Position numbers and translations under genes: made by a program. The notes under the pieces are model-generated. The model had not been told where the DNA came from. It did no database searches and worked only from the letters and a program-made list of their open reading frames with translations. A DNA stretch of 40,256 nucleotides from CP2-2F sp034436235 (GTDB lineage: Bacteria; Chloroflexota; Anaerolineae; Aggregatilineales; UBA2796): assembly GCA_034436235.1 (NCBI GenBank), contig DAOTWB010000303.1, positions 1 to 40,256 on the forward strand, written 5' to 3'. Of the stretch, positions 16,006 through 23,627 are shown in pieces. How positions within the stretch are numbered: position 1 is the first letter of the stretch; every line of letters starts with the position of its first letter.

Positions 16006-16373
16006 TGAAAACAGGAGAAAAAGCTCTGGAAACGATAGAGATTGCTCGACTGATTGTTGACTTCATCGCGGATCGCAAGGGCGAAGATATCGTCCTGCTC
16101 GATCTGCGCAAGGTGAGCGTGATCACTGACTATTTTGTGATCGCCAGCGCCAGCAGCGACCGTCAGCTGAACGCTATCACGGATCATGTGCGCGATGAGC
16201 TGAAGCGAAATTATCAAACCGTGCCGTTGCACGTGGAAGGTCGCGGCGAGGATGGCTGGGTGCTGATGGATTATGGCGATGTGATCGTCCACCTGTTCTC
16301 GCCTGCAGCACGCGCCTACTACGACCTTGAAGGCTTGTGGCGCGAAGGCAACGTGCTGCTGCGAATGCAGTGA
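16005..16373 (+). CDS. rsfS: Ribosomal silencing factor
   Basis: 122 residues. RsfS binds ribosomal protein L14 (uL14) and blocks 50S-30S joining under starvation. The family pattern is intact: 'ARLIVDFIADRKGEDIVLLDLRKVSVITDYFVIASASSDRQLNAITDHVRDELK', 'VEGRGEDGWVLMDYGDVIVHLFSPAARAYYDLEGLW'. Often next to nadD; here alone, convergent with ndk, the two stop codons lying within 3 nt. No Shine-Dalgarno is seen before ATG 16005. Confidence 0.95.
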   Translation: MKTGEKALETIEIARLIVDFIADRKGEDIVLLDLRKVSVITDYFVIASASSDRQLNAITDHVRDELKRNYQTVPLHVEGRGEDGWVLMDYGDVIVHLFSPAARAYYDLEGLWREGNVLLRMQ

Positions 16374-16375
16374 GC

Positions 16376-16825
16376 CTATTCAAAAATCCAGCGGTCAGTG
16401 TCGCGCTGCCATGCGACTAGCTCTTCAGGCTTGAACCAGAGCGCGATCTCAGCCGCGCCGTTCTCAGGGCTATCTGAGCCGTGAACGAGATTGCGTCCGA
16501 TCTCTAGCGCAAAGTCGCCGCGAATGCTGCCGGCTGCCGCTTCGCTCGGTCGCGTGGCGCCAATGGTGTTACGCGCGTTCAGCACGGCGTTCGTGCCTTC
16601 CAGTGCCATCACCACGACAGGACTCGCCGTGATGTATTCGACCAAGCCGTTGAAGAACGGCTTCTCGCGATGAATGGCGTAGTGCTGCTCTGCCAGTTCA
16701 CGGCTGACCTGCATGAATTTCATGCCTACGATGCGCAGTCCGCGCTGCTCGAAGCGGCGGATGATCTCGCCGACCAAGCCGCGCTGCACGCCGTCAGGTT
16801 TGATGATGATCAAAGTGCGTTCCAC
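16376..16825 (-). CDS. ndk: Nucleoside diphosphate kinase
   Basis: 149 residues, normal length. It transfers the gamma-phosphate between NTPs and NDPs through a phospho-His. 'MERTLIIIKPDGVQRGLVGEIIRRFEQRGL', the nucleotide-binding Arg and Asn region 'VVVMALEGTNAVLNARNTIGATRPSEAAAGSIRGDFALEIGRNLVHGSDS' with the catalytic His in NLVHGSDS, and the C-terminal 'EIALWFKPEEL' are all present. The start is GTG at 16825 with AAGGA 10 nt upstream. Confidence 0.97.
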   Translation of the reverse strand: MERTLIIIKPDGVQRGLVGEIIRRFEQRGLRIVGMKFMQVSRELAEQHYAIHREKPFFNGLVEYITASPVVVMALEGTNAVLNARNTIGATRPSEAAAGSIRGDFALEIGRNLVHGSDSPENGAAEIALWFKPEELVAWQRDTDRWIFE

Positions 16826-16965
16826 AGAGATGTCGTCCTTATCTGTTTCAGTGGCTTGTGAAAAAGACCGCGCTGATTATAGCGCGCTCAGCGTTGTGCG
16901 CCTAGCCTTGCTGAGCGGCGCGCCGCTGAGGTAAAACGTGCCACAACGTCCGCTAGGATGAGATG

Positions 16966-18585
16966 ATGAAGATGCAGCGTGCGCGCCTTGCGCTTCTGTT
17001 CGGTCTGATTTGCTCGCTGAGCTTGCCGCAGCTGTTCAGCGCGGCACAAGCTGACCTAGATTGCGGCGTGGTCGAGCGCTTCGACTATCCAATTGACGGC
17101 ATCAGCCTTGTACATGATGATTTCGGCATGTATCGGGCAGGCTTTGGCGGCTATCACAGCGGCGTGGATATGGCGTTCGAGCGGCTCGGCGAGCCTGTGC
17201 GCGCTGCAGCGCGCGGCAGAGTCACCTTCAGCGATCCTGAAGGCTGGGATACCGAAAAAGGCGTGGTGGTCATCGAACACACCATGCCTGATCGCAGCGT
17301 AGTCTTCTCGCTATACGGACACATGGAGTCGCGCGAGCCGTACGTCTTCCCGCGCGTCGGTCAGTGCGTGCTGCGCGGCGATATCATCGGCGTGATAGGC
17401 AATCCGCGCAACAGCGCGCCGCACTTGCACTACGAAATTCGGCGGATGCGCGCCAGCACAGGCGGACCGGGCTACTGGAACACCGATCCGCTTGAAGGCG
17501 GCTGGTTGCATCCGATTGAGTTCACTGAGCAATGGCGCTTGCGCTTGAGTCCAGCTTTCCGCGCCATCGTGACTGCGAGCAGCCTGCCCGCAGCGCCGCC
17601 GATCTGGATGGCTGACGGCAACGCCGTCTACGCCACGCGCTTTCAGCTGGAAGCGCGCAGGCTCGCTACGAACAGCACTGCGCACACTACGCCGCTCTGG
17701 ACGTTGCGCGTGGAAGGTTTGCGTGGCATCGCGCTGCTGCCCGATGGACGTATTCTGAGCGCCACAGCGGACGGTCAGATGTTCATCGTTGAGAATGGAC
17801 GTTTTGTCGGCGCTTGGCGCGCCGATCGCGTTTTACAAACTCCGCCGCTGCGCGTCGGCGACGTGATCGCCTTTCTCGACGCGCACAATCGCGCCGTCGC
17901 CTACACAGCTGACGGTCGCGCGCTTTGGCAGAGTGAGCCGCTCGGTCAGCGCGTAGAGCGTTACGCCGTGAGCGGCGCATTGCTGGCAGCCGCCGTTCAA
18001 GATGAGAATGGCTACGAGCTGCTCGTGCTGAACAGCGCAGGACAGTTGCTGTACGCTGCGCGCGCGCCGTCGCCGATCGCGCCGTCAGCTGTGCAAGGCG
18101 GCGGCTTCTTGATCGCGGTCGGCTCGCAGGTCAGCTTGTTGAGTCCTGATGCTGTGTTGACGCCATTGCTGGATACAGGCGTAGCGCTCGGCAGAGCGGC
18201 GCAAGTGGCAGCCGACGGTCTAGGCAACTTGTACGTCTATCCCGGCCATGGCAGTCAGGTGTATGCTTACGCGGCAGGCGGCGGCTTGCGCTGGACGATC
18301 CGCTTGCCTGCGCTGCCAACTCAGGCGCCGTTATTGGCAGTTGGCGATGGCTGCCTGCTTTACGTCCTGACTGCCGATGGCGCGCTGCTCGCCTATCGGA
18401 CTGCGGATGGCACGTTGCGCGGTATGCTCTCGCTATATGCAGGCGGCAGGCAGCATCGTCCTGAGGCGCGCTTATTGAACGTCCTGCCTGATGAGCTGGT
18501 GCAGTTCTCGGCAGGCTATCTCTCAACAGCGCTGGTGGACGGCTTGCAATTGGCAGGGCTGACCGAGTGTGCCGCGCCGCAGTAG
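16966..18585 (+). CDS. Secreted M23 peptidase with beta-propeller
   Basis: 539 residues. Of three nearby ATGs, 16966 has the best spacing to AGGA (16955-16958). The signal peptide ends near AAQA. Residues about 40-165 are an M23 (LytM/lysostaphin-type) domain with the zinc ligands in HSGVD (64-68) and HLHYE (153-157), plus the GHM histidine (119). The remaining ~350 residues contain repeated 'LLPDGRILSATADGQ', 'VAYTADGRALWQSE', 'VYAYAAGGGLRW' segments typical of a PQQ/WD-like beta-propeller. It is probably a cell-wall hydrolase or LytM regulator held by the propeller; the active-site set looks complete. Confidence 0.85.
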   Translation: MKMQRARLALLFGLICSLSLPQLFSAAQADLDCGVVERFDYPIDGISLVHDDFGMYRAGFGGYHSGVDMAFERLGEPVRAAARGRVTFSDPEGWDTEKGVVVIEHTMPDRSVVFSLYGHMESREPYVFPRVGQCVLRGDIIGVIGNPRNSAPHLHYEIRRMRASTGGPGYWNTDPLEGGWLHPIEFTEQWRLRLSPAFRAIVTASSLPAAPPIWMADGNAVYATRFQLEARRLATNSTAHTTPLWTLRVEGLRGIALLPDGRILSATADGQMFIVENGRFVGAWRADRVLQTPPLRVGDVIAFLDAHNRAVAYTADGRALWQSEPLGQRVERYAVSGALLAAAVQDENGYELLVLNSAGQLLYAARAPSPIAPSAVQGGGFLIAVGSQVSLLSPDAVLTPLLDTGVALGRAAQVAADGLGNLYVYPGHGSQVYAYAAGGGLRWTIRLPALPTQAPLLAVGDGCLLYVLTADGALLAYRTADGTLRGMLSLYAGGRQHRPEARLLNVLPDELVQFSAGYLSTALVDGLQLAGLTECAAPQ

Positions 18586-18595
18586 CTATTCCATC

Positions 18596-18623
18596 TTGAC
18601 ATTTGCGCAGGTGCGTGTAGAAT
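18596..18623 (+). promoter_or_regulatory. Promoter of tRNA-Met
   Basis: Perfect TTGACA (18596-18601), a 16-nt spacer and TAGAAT (18618-18623), 12 nt before the tRNA. Confidence 0.75.
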
Positions 18624-18635
18624 GTCAGATCAAAT

Positions 18636-18707
18636 GGCGACGTAGCTCAGCGGTAGAGCAGGGGACTCATAAGCCCTTGGTCGCAGGTTCGAATCCCGCC
18701 GTCGCCA
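18636..18707 (+). tRNA. tRNA-Met (anticodon CAT)
   Basis: Acceptor GGCGACG/CGTCGCC is perfect, D stem GCTC/GAGC. The anticodon loop CTCATAA gives CAT; the T arm is GCAGG-TTCGAAT-CCCGC and the discriminator A is at 18707. CCA is not encoded. There is an A-C mispair in the T stem, also present in E. coli elongator tRNA-Met as I recall it, and an A-G opposition closing the anticodon loop. Because CAT is also used by tRNA-Ile2 after lysidine modification, elongator Met is likely but not certain. Confidence 0.9.
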
Positions 18708-18719
18708 CAGCTGTCGTTC

Positions 18720-19802
18720 CTAAGAAAGCGTGTTGCGCCCGTGCTTTCCAATGCGCGCCACTAAGATTTTGTTAGTTCCATCCGCGGCGCGCACAACTTG
18801 GAAGTTAATTCGGAAACGATAGCCTATCTTGATGTGGCGACCGCAAAAAACATCCTCGCCCTCGAAAGAAACAGTGTAGTCACTGGCAAATCTGTTTCTC
18901 GCAGTCTCAGATTCATCTAAGGCGCAGTGCCTGCGTGTAGCGGCTCGATACTTCTCATCGTGGTCACCGCCGCCTGCCTCGTAAGCAGAAAGCCAGACTG
19001 TGACCAGCTTCTCAAGCAACTCCTTCAACTCTCTAGGCTCAATGTCTCGCGGCGCCTCAGAAGCCAGTCTTCGGGCTTTCTCGGAAATGACAATGTGCCG
19101 AGAATAATTCGCCTCAACCCACGCTACTGCCTCTAGAAAATTCCGAAATGAAGGCTCTGTTCGCTCAATTTGATCGTGCGTGATCACGCGGAAGGTATCT
19201 CGGATGTGCTCTGTGCGCTCTTCTGATGCTTCACCTGCTTGATGGACGAAAAAGGCTTCTACTTCCAGCGTTTCATCTACATCGCGAGAGCCGATAGAAA
19301 TTTCGCTTAATGCGCTAATCGGCAGGATGCTATTCTTGCGAGCGAAAGCGACTTCGGCTAACGTCTCTTGAAACGCTTGTGCCAAGTTGCCGTCGAGCGG
19401 TTGAAGGCGCGCCACAATCTTCTCAGGTCGCACACCTAGCCTTTTGAACTGCCATTCTAGACTTTTCAGCGCTTCCTCAATCCGCTCGACCATTTCCCGA
19501 TTTGCCCACAGACTCTCGAAAAATCTCCTACAGCTTGCCAGAAAATCTCGACTGTCTAGTGGAATGTTGTGAAATTCGAGTAAGTCTCTGAGGCGTACTT
19601 GGGATGGCTCAGGATAACCTGAAGATTGCGCCAGAGCCTCTGAACATTTCTCAGAGATGCTGAAAGTGATCCTATTTTCACAGCGCTCAAGCGCTTTTGA
19701 CCAGCCGTGCAGCGTCTGCAAGTAACATTCCGCTTCTTCTCTGGTCAGCCGCCTTGGTTCAGGGAGATAAAGTAGAAATGGATCGATCAAGACGTATTGC
19801 AT
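18720..19802 (-). CDS. Uncharacterised partner of the ATPase cassette
   Basis: 360 residues, not recognised. The start is ATG 19802, with GAGG 6-7 nt upstream; the GTG at 19808 is too close to it. It begins 9 nt after the ATPase stop, so translation is probably coupled. The protein is mostly acidic and helical with no signal or membrane segment. The last ~55 residues look like a separate small alpha/beta domain with conserved-looking residues: 'VFCGRHIKIGYRFRINF', 'NKILVARIGKHG'. That tail resembles C-termini of hypothetical proteins in phage-defence loci, but I cannot name a family. DNA here is visibly less G+C-rich than neighbours, with more AGA and TCT codons. The gene ends 12 nt from the tRNA-Met 3' end, on the opposite strand. 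Confidence 0.6.
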   Translation of the reverse strand: MQYVLIDPFLLYLPEPRRLTREEAECYLQTLHGWSKALERCENRITFSISEKCSEALAQSSGYPEPSQVRLRDLLEFHNIPLDSRDFLASCRRFFESLWANREMVERIEEALKSLEWQFKRLGVRPEKIVARLQPLDGNLAQAFQETLAEVAFARKNSILPISALSEISIGSRDVDETLEVEAFFVHQAGEASEERTEHIRDTFRVITHDQIERTEPSFRNFLEAVAWVEANYSRHIVISEKARRLASEAPRDIEPRELKELLEKLVTVWLSAYEAGGGDHDEKYRAATRRHCALDESETARNRFASDYTVSFEGEDVFCGRHIKIGYRFRINFQVVRAADGTNKILVARIGKHGRNTLS

Positions 19803-19811
19803 TGCCACACC

Positions 19812-21479
19812 TCACTCTGCAAGCGCTGTCTTGACCAGCTCGCGCGCCAGTTTCTCCGCTTCGGAGAGGAAATCTTTGGGCCAATTCTCAATGGCGCCGG
19901 TTTCCTTCATGCGCACTTCTTCGAACTTAGTGCCTTCCGCTGGGCTGCGCGAGGCGAAGTAAATTCTCACGTCTTGGCGCAGCCGTGGAATTTTCGCCAC
20001 GAGGACGCGCAGCTGATTGACGATGTGATCGCTGTGCGTTTCGACGATACATTGCACGTTGCGGCGCGCCAATGAGTAGAAGAAGTAGGCGAGGTGCGAT
20101 TGCAATTTAGGATGTAGATGCACTTCGGGCTGTTCCACGATGAACAGACCGCCTTCAGGCGTCAGCAAGCCTTGAACTAGGATTGGCAGAACTTGGCTTG
20201 TGCCAAAGCCAACCGAGGATAGATCGAGCGGTCGTGAGACGCCTTCTACAAAAACCTGCAGGAGCAGCCCTAACTTGTTGTAATCCACCAGCTCATAGCG
20301 TTGAATCAGTCCCATGTATTGCAGCCAATCCGCAACTGCCGCTTGAAGCGACGCCTGAATGTCTTCTTTGCGCGTCGGACTCCAGTACACAAGCTGCGCC
20401 TGACCATATTGCCTCAGCGCCTCAGCCAGATTCTGCCCGTTGATGCCGACTTCAGAGATTGGATCAGCCTCTGAGAGCCTGAACAGCGCCGTCGGTCCTG
20501 CACGGTTGGCGCTCAGATATCTGATGCGTGCAGTGAAAAGTTCTTGCGCCGTCTCTTCGAAAACTGTCAGCGCTCTCGGCTTGAAATCTCTGAAAGACAA
20601 TTCAACAGACAATTCACCTGACTCGGTTTGGCGCTTTTGTGCTTCCTCGAATTCTCTCTCTAGCGCTACAGTGAATGTGTCGAGATCGCCTGCTGTGAGT
20701 TGTCTCGCCCATCTGACGTAGTTCTCGAATTTAGGCAATCGTTGCTGCCGAGAGAAAAGTCCTCCTGATCTGACTCTGCTCTCAAACTTGCGCAGCTTTA
20801 AGTCAGCAGCTAGGCGAGCAATTTGATCGGCGTACTTCTCAGGGATTTCTTTGTCGCTGGCTTCTTCTTCGTACGCAAACGGTTTCAAGAAGCGATTTTG
20901 CCATGCGTCCATCTCTGCCTTCTCGATGAACTGGCGAAAGGCTGACGGCAGAAACGCGCGCATCTTGAGCGGATCGTCCTCGTCAATTTTTCCTGCACCG
21001 AGAGCGGATCTCACCTTTTCCTCAAACTCAGGGTCAAGCTGAGGCAATTGCCCGTGTATGTATCTGATTCCGCTGTATTCATCTTGATCGAGCGGCGAGG
21101 TCGCGTAATAGCCTTCTCGCAGCCGAACGACGGGCGTGCTTTCAGTCCGCGCGCCATCTTGAGTCGTTTCAAACGCCATCTCGTACAGGACATCTTCCTG
21201 ATCAGCTTTTCTGAGCGAAAATGTGATTCCAAGCGGCTCTCCAAGCTGACCGTTGTGCCAAACATCGCTTGGCGTGCCGAGCGCGATGAGCGGACCGTTG
21301 AAGACAAGCGGCTGCCGCTCGTCATCGCTGAGCAAGGTTTGCGCAATCAGCAAAATGGATTGGACGAGCGTGCTTTTCCCTGAGCTATTCGTGCCGCTCA
21401 AGATGTTCAGCTTGCCAAGCTCAAGAACTGTTGACTCTCGAATCGACTTGAAGTTGCGCAGCTGCAGCGAGCGAAGCAT
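19812..21479 (-). CDS. DUF3696-type AAA (ABC-like) ATPase
   Basis: 555 residues from ATG 21479, preceded by AAGGAG at 7 nt; a TTG at 21494 would start before that site. SMC/OLD-like nucleotide-binding fold split by a long insertion. 'LQLRNFKSIRE' opens the domain; Walker A is GTNSSGKST (29-37). The C-terminal half has 'SSVGFGTSQVLPILVQGLL' (signature-like), Walker B 'GGLFIVEQPEVHLHP' with catalytic Glu, and the switch His in 'IVETHSDHIVNQLR'. The tail 'GAIENWPKDFLSEAEKLARELVK' fits DUF3696. There is no TOPRIM nuclease domain, unlike OLD or GajA. Such ATPases are common sensors in antiphage modules. Probably the first gene of a two-gene cassette. Confidence 0.85.
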   Translation of the reverse strand: MLRSLQLRNFKSIRESTVLELGKLNILSGTNSSGKSTLVQSILLIAQTLLSDDERQPLVFNGPLIALGTPSDVWHNGQLGEPLGITFSLRKADQEDVLYEMAFETTQDGARTESTPVVRLREGYYATSPLDQDEYSGIRYIHGQLPQLDPEFEEKVRSALGAGKIDEDDPLKMRAFLPSAFRQFIEKAEMDAWQNRFLKPFAYEEEASDKEIPEKYADQIARLAADLKLRKFESRVRSGGLFSRQQRLPKFENYVRWARQLTAGDLDTFTVALEREFEEAQKRQTESGELSVELSFRDFKPRALTVFEETAQELFTARIRYLSANRAGPTALFRLSEADPISEVGINGQNLAEALRQYGQAQLVYWSPTRKEDIQASLQAAVADWLQYMGLIQRYELVDYNKLGLLLQVFVEGVSRPLDLSSVGFGTSQVLPILVQGLLTPEGGLFIVEQPEVHLHPKLQSHLAYFFYSLARRNVQCIVETHSDHIVNQLRVLVAKIPRLRQDVRIYFASRSPAEGTKFEEVRMKETGAIENWPKDFLSEAEKLARELVKTALAE

Positions 21480-21517
21480 TTCAAACTCCTTCAAAATTTC
21501 TAGCTAACCTGAAATAC

Positions 21518-21546
21518 ATGCTAGCATCTTCGGTCGAGCTTCGCAA
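21518..21546 (-). promoter_or_regulatory. Promoter of the ATPase cassette with palindromic -10
   Basis: On the minus strand, TTGCGA (21541-21546), a 17-nt spacer and TAGCAT (21518-21523). The -10 lies inside the perfect 10-bp palindrome ATGCTAGCAT (21518-21527), which could be an operator. Confidence 0.45.
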
Positions 21547-21581
21547 TAGCGCTATCCAGCAAGTTGAACACTTTCACAGAC

Positions 21582-21616
21582 AAAAAACTGCAACCTATCG
21601 CGTTGATAGATTGCAG
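21582..21616 (-). terminator. Rho-independent terminator after the cytochrome gene
   Basis: On the minus strand, CTGCAA-x-CTATC pairs with GATAG-x-TTGCAG around a 5-nt loop (one mismatch), followed by TTTTTT (21582-21587). It separates the cytochrome gene from the ATPase cassette. Confidence 0.8.
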
Positions 21617-21651
21617 CACTTCAGATACTCAGATGCATTGTAGAAGTTGCG

Positions 21652-22404
21652 TCACTGTCCGCTCAGTTCGCGCACATCCTGCGGACCGGCGCGCGCCACT
21701 AAGTGACATGCCACACACGCCGTGTTGCGCAGCGTCTCGTCCATGAAGAACTTATCGGCAGTCAGCGGCTGCGCCTTGTGCGCCTGATGACAATCTGAAC
21801 AGAACAGCTGCACTGCTATCGTCTCAAGATCAGTTGGCAGCGCGCTGCCGCGCTCAGCGAGCGCCTGCTGCAAGCCTGCGCCGATGCTCAGCGCGCCGCC
21901 GCGCAAAAATGCCTCGCGCGCTTGCGGCAGGTAGGTGTGAAAATGATTGTTGATGCCGTCCAGCTTGAGCAACGTCTCGCTGTGGCACGCGGCGCAGGAA
22001 GCGTTCGCCAGCCAGCCTGTCTTGGTGCGCTGCTTCTCAATGGTCGGATCGTCCTGTCCGAGCAGGTAGATCACGGCGTCATAAGCGCCAAGCGCGACTG
22101 TAGTCACGCGATGTGGCAAGCTGCCATCGCCGCGATGACAGTCAATGCACTTGAACGGCGCTGAGCCGGCAGCTTGCGCAGCGTGATAGTGCAAGGTGGA
22201 CAGATCGGGAATCGCTTCGGCAGGATGATCGAGCGCGTAATAGGCGCGATTGTAGTATGTGATCTCAGGCGCAGTGTGACAGCTGATGCAAAATGGATCG
22301 TGTTCTTCAAGCGCAGAAGCGACGACAAAACTCAAACTGCCCAGCGCAAAAAGCGCAAAGCCTAGCGCAAGCAACAAAACAAGCCCACGCCGTCGGCGCG
22401 GCAT
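21652..22404 (-). CDS. Membrane-anchored pentaheme c-type cytochrome
   Basis: 250 residues from ATG 22404, chosen because GAGG lies 5 nt upstream; in-frame ATGs at 22419 and 22434 would lengthen it. One N-terminal membrane helix (about 7-30) leaves the rest outside. Five CXXCH heme sites are at 39-43 (CISCH), 86-90 (CIDCH), 137-141 (CAACH), 202-206 (CSDCH) and 230-234 (CVACH). The architecture resembles NapC/NirT-like quinol-oxidising cytochromes, though the heme spacing is looser. It directly follows the molybdoenzyme gene at 22437, so it probably carries electrons between that enzyme and the quinone pool or a terminal reductase. A terminator follows. Confidence 0.88.
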   Translation of the reverse strand: MPRRRRGLVLLLALGFALFALGSLSFVVASALEEHDPFCISCHTAPEITYYNRAYYALDHPAEAIPDLSTLHYHAAQAAGSAPFKCIDCHRGDGSLPHRVTTVALGAYDAVIYLLGQDDPTIEKQRTKTGWLANASCAACHSETLLKLDGINNHFHTYLPQAREAFLRGGALSIGAGLQQALAERGSALPTDLETIAVQLFCSDCHQAHKAQPLTADKFFMDETLRNTACVACHLVARAGPQDVRELSGQ

Positions 22405-22436
22405 ATTCGCCTCAGACATATTGTGTGTGCGCATGA

Positions 22437-23546
22437 TCAAATAGCGCGTATGGCGCGCCGATGAATAGCGTCCGTGCCGTTTGGAAAAGCGCCGCCGAAC
22501 AAGCCACGCGCTTCAGCGTGCTGCACAAAGCCTGTCTCGTCTGTGGCGCGCACGCCAAGCCGATACGCGCCGGGCGCAGGCAACGTCCAGGTTAGATGCC
22601 ATTGCGTCCATGCCATCGCCGTATCGCCGCTCGGCACGAGCGTCGCAGGCATCCATTCGCCGTCGTCAATCTGCACCTCAACGCTGAGAATGCGGCGCGC
22701 GCCTGCCACTGCCACGCCTTGCAAGACAATTTGCGCGCCTGCTGTCACTTCAGCGCCTTCGCTCGGCGTGTGAATGATGGACTTGGTGCGCATCGCCGCC
22801 ACATTCGACCAGCCGCGCGATTCCCAGTAGCCGATGAAATCATAGTCAATGAATTCGATGCGCGTCAGCCAGCGCGGCATCTTCTGTCCATACAGACCGG
22901 AAATGTGGACGCGCAACGGAAAGCCGTGCGGCACGGTCAGCGGCGCGTCGTTCATCTCGTAGGCGAGCATGGTGTCAGGCTGCAGCATCCACGCCGTAGT
23001 GACCGCTGTGGTGTAGCCGTCAGCCGCCTCAAATTTGACGTGAGTCGCCTGCGCCTTAGGCTGCACGCGCGCCACAAGCTCGCTGAACAGCACGCCGCGC
23101 CACTTCAAGTTGCCGATCAGGTTGCCGCCGCTCGGATTGGAAATGCACTCCAAGACGCGCGTATCGGTCACAGACGGCATGGCGCGCAGCGCGTCGAGCG
23201 TGAACGACATCGGCGACTCGACCAAGCCGTCTACGCGCAGCGACCAAAACTGCGCGTCCACTTCAGGCGTGTTATTGTAGTCATACTGCGTGATGTAGAG
23301 ATCGGCGACGTCCGTCAAGATCGGCTTATCGTAGGTGAGCGCGCCAAAAGTGACGTCTGGCGCGGCAGGCGGCAAGGTCAGCGCAGGCAACGGCGTGTGC
23401 GTCGGCGGACTAGCGCTCGAATCAGGCGCGTAAATCGTCGGGACGATTCGCTCAGCAGGACGGCAAGCAGCAGCCAGCGCTGAACCTGTGATGGCGACCA
23501 AAAATCCGCGCCGCGAAAAGCGTTTTGGCGGTTGCGCTTGAGACAT
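22437..23546 (-). CDS. Sulfite-oxidase-fold molybdenum enzyme, Tat lipoprotein
   Basis: 369 residues. The N-terminus has a twin-arginine motif SRRGFLV (11-17) and then a lipobox AAAC with Cys28, so it should be exported folded and lipid-anchored. The molybdopterin domain carries the Mo-ligating Cys134 in VLECISNP, with 'LKWRGVLFSELV', 'HVKFEAADGY' and 'MNDAPLTVPHGFPLRVHISGLYGQKMPRWLTRIE'. From about 265 an Ig-like dimerisation domain follows ('GAQIVLQGVAVAGARRILSVEVQIDDGEW', 'WTQWHLTWTLPAPGAYRLGVRATDETG'). This is the sulfite dehydrogenase/oxidase fold without a heme b5 domain. The substrate could be sulfite or another oxoanion; the adjacent pentaheme cytochrome is the likely electron partner. 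Confidence 0.88.
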   Translation of the reverse strand: MSQAQPPKRFSRRGFLVAITGSALAAACRPAERIVPTIYAPDSSASPPTHTPLPALTLPPAAPDVTFGALTYDKPILTDVADLYITQYDYNNTPEVDAQFWSLRVDGLVESPMSFTLDALRAMPSVTDTRVLECISNPSGGNLIGNLKWRGVLFSELVARVQPKAQATHVKFEAADGYTTAVTTAWMLQPDTMLAYEMNDAPLTVPHGFPLRVHISGLYGQKMPRWLTRIEFIDYDFIGYWESRGWSNVAAMRTKSIIHTPSEGAEVTAGAQIVLQGVAVAGARRILSVEVQIDDGEWMPATLVPSGDTAMAWTQWHLTWTLPAPGAYRLGVRATDETGFVQHAEARGLFGGAFPNGTDAIHRRAIRAI

Positions 23547-23627
23547 ACATACATCCTCAAAAAACTCAGCTTACGGCAAATCGCGCTTCAGCGTGTGCTT
23601 TCACGTCAGGCGTGGCGCCATTATAAA

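Noticed and set aside
18636..18707. tRNA-Met as a decaying pseudogene because of mispairs
   Set aside because: The acceptor is perfect, the A-C pair in the T stem also occurs in E. coli elongator tRNA-Met, and the promoter is near consensus.
18636..21650. Integrative element with att sites at tRNA-Met
   Set aside because: No copy of the tRNA 3' end was seen beyond the cassette and there is no integrase; only foreign-looking composition and location support transfer.
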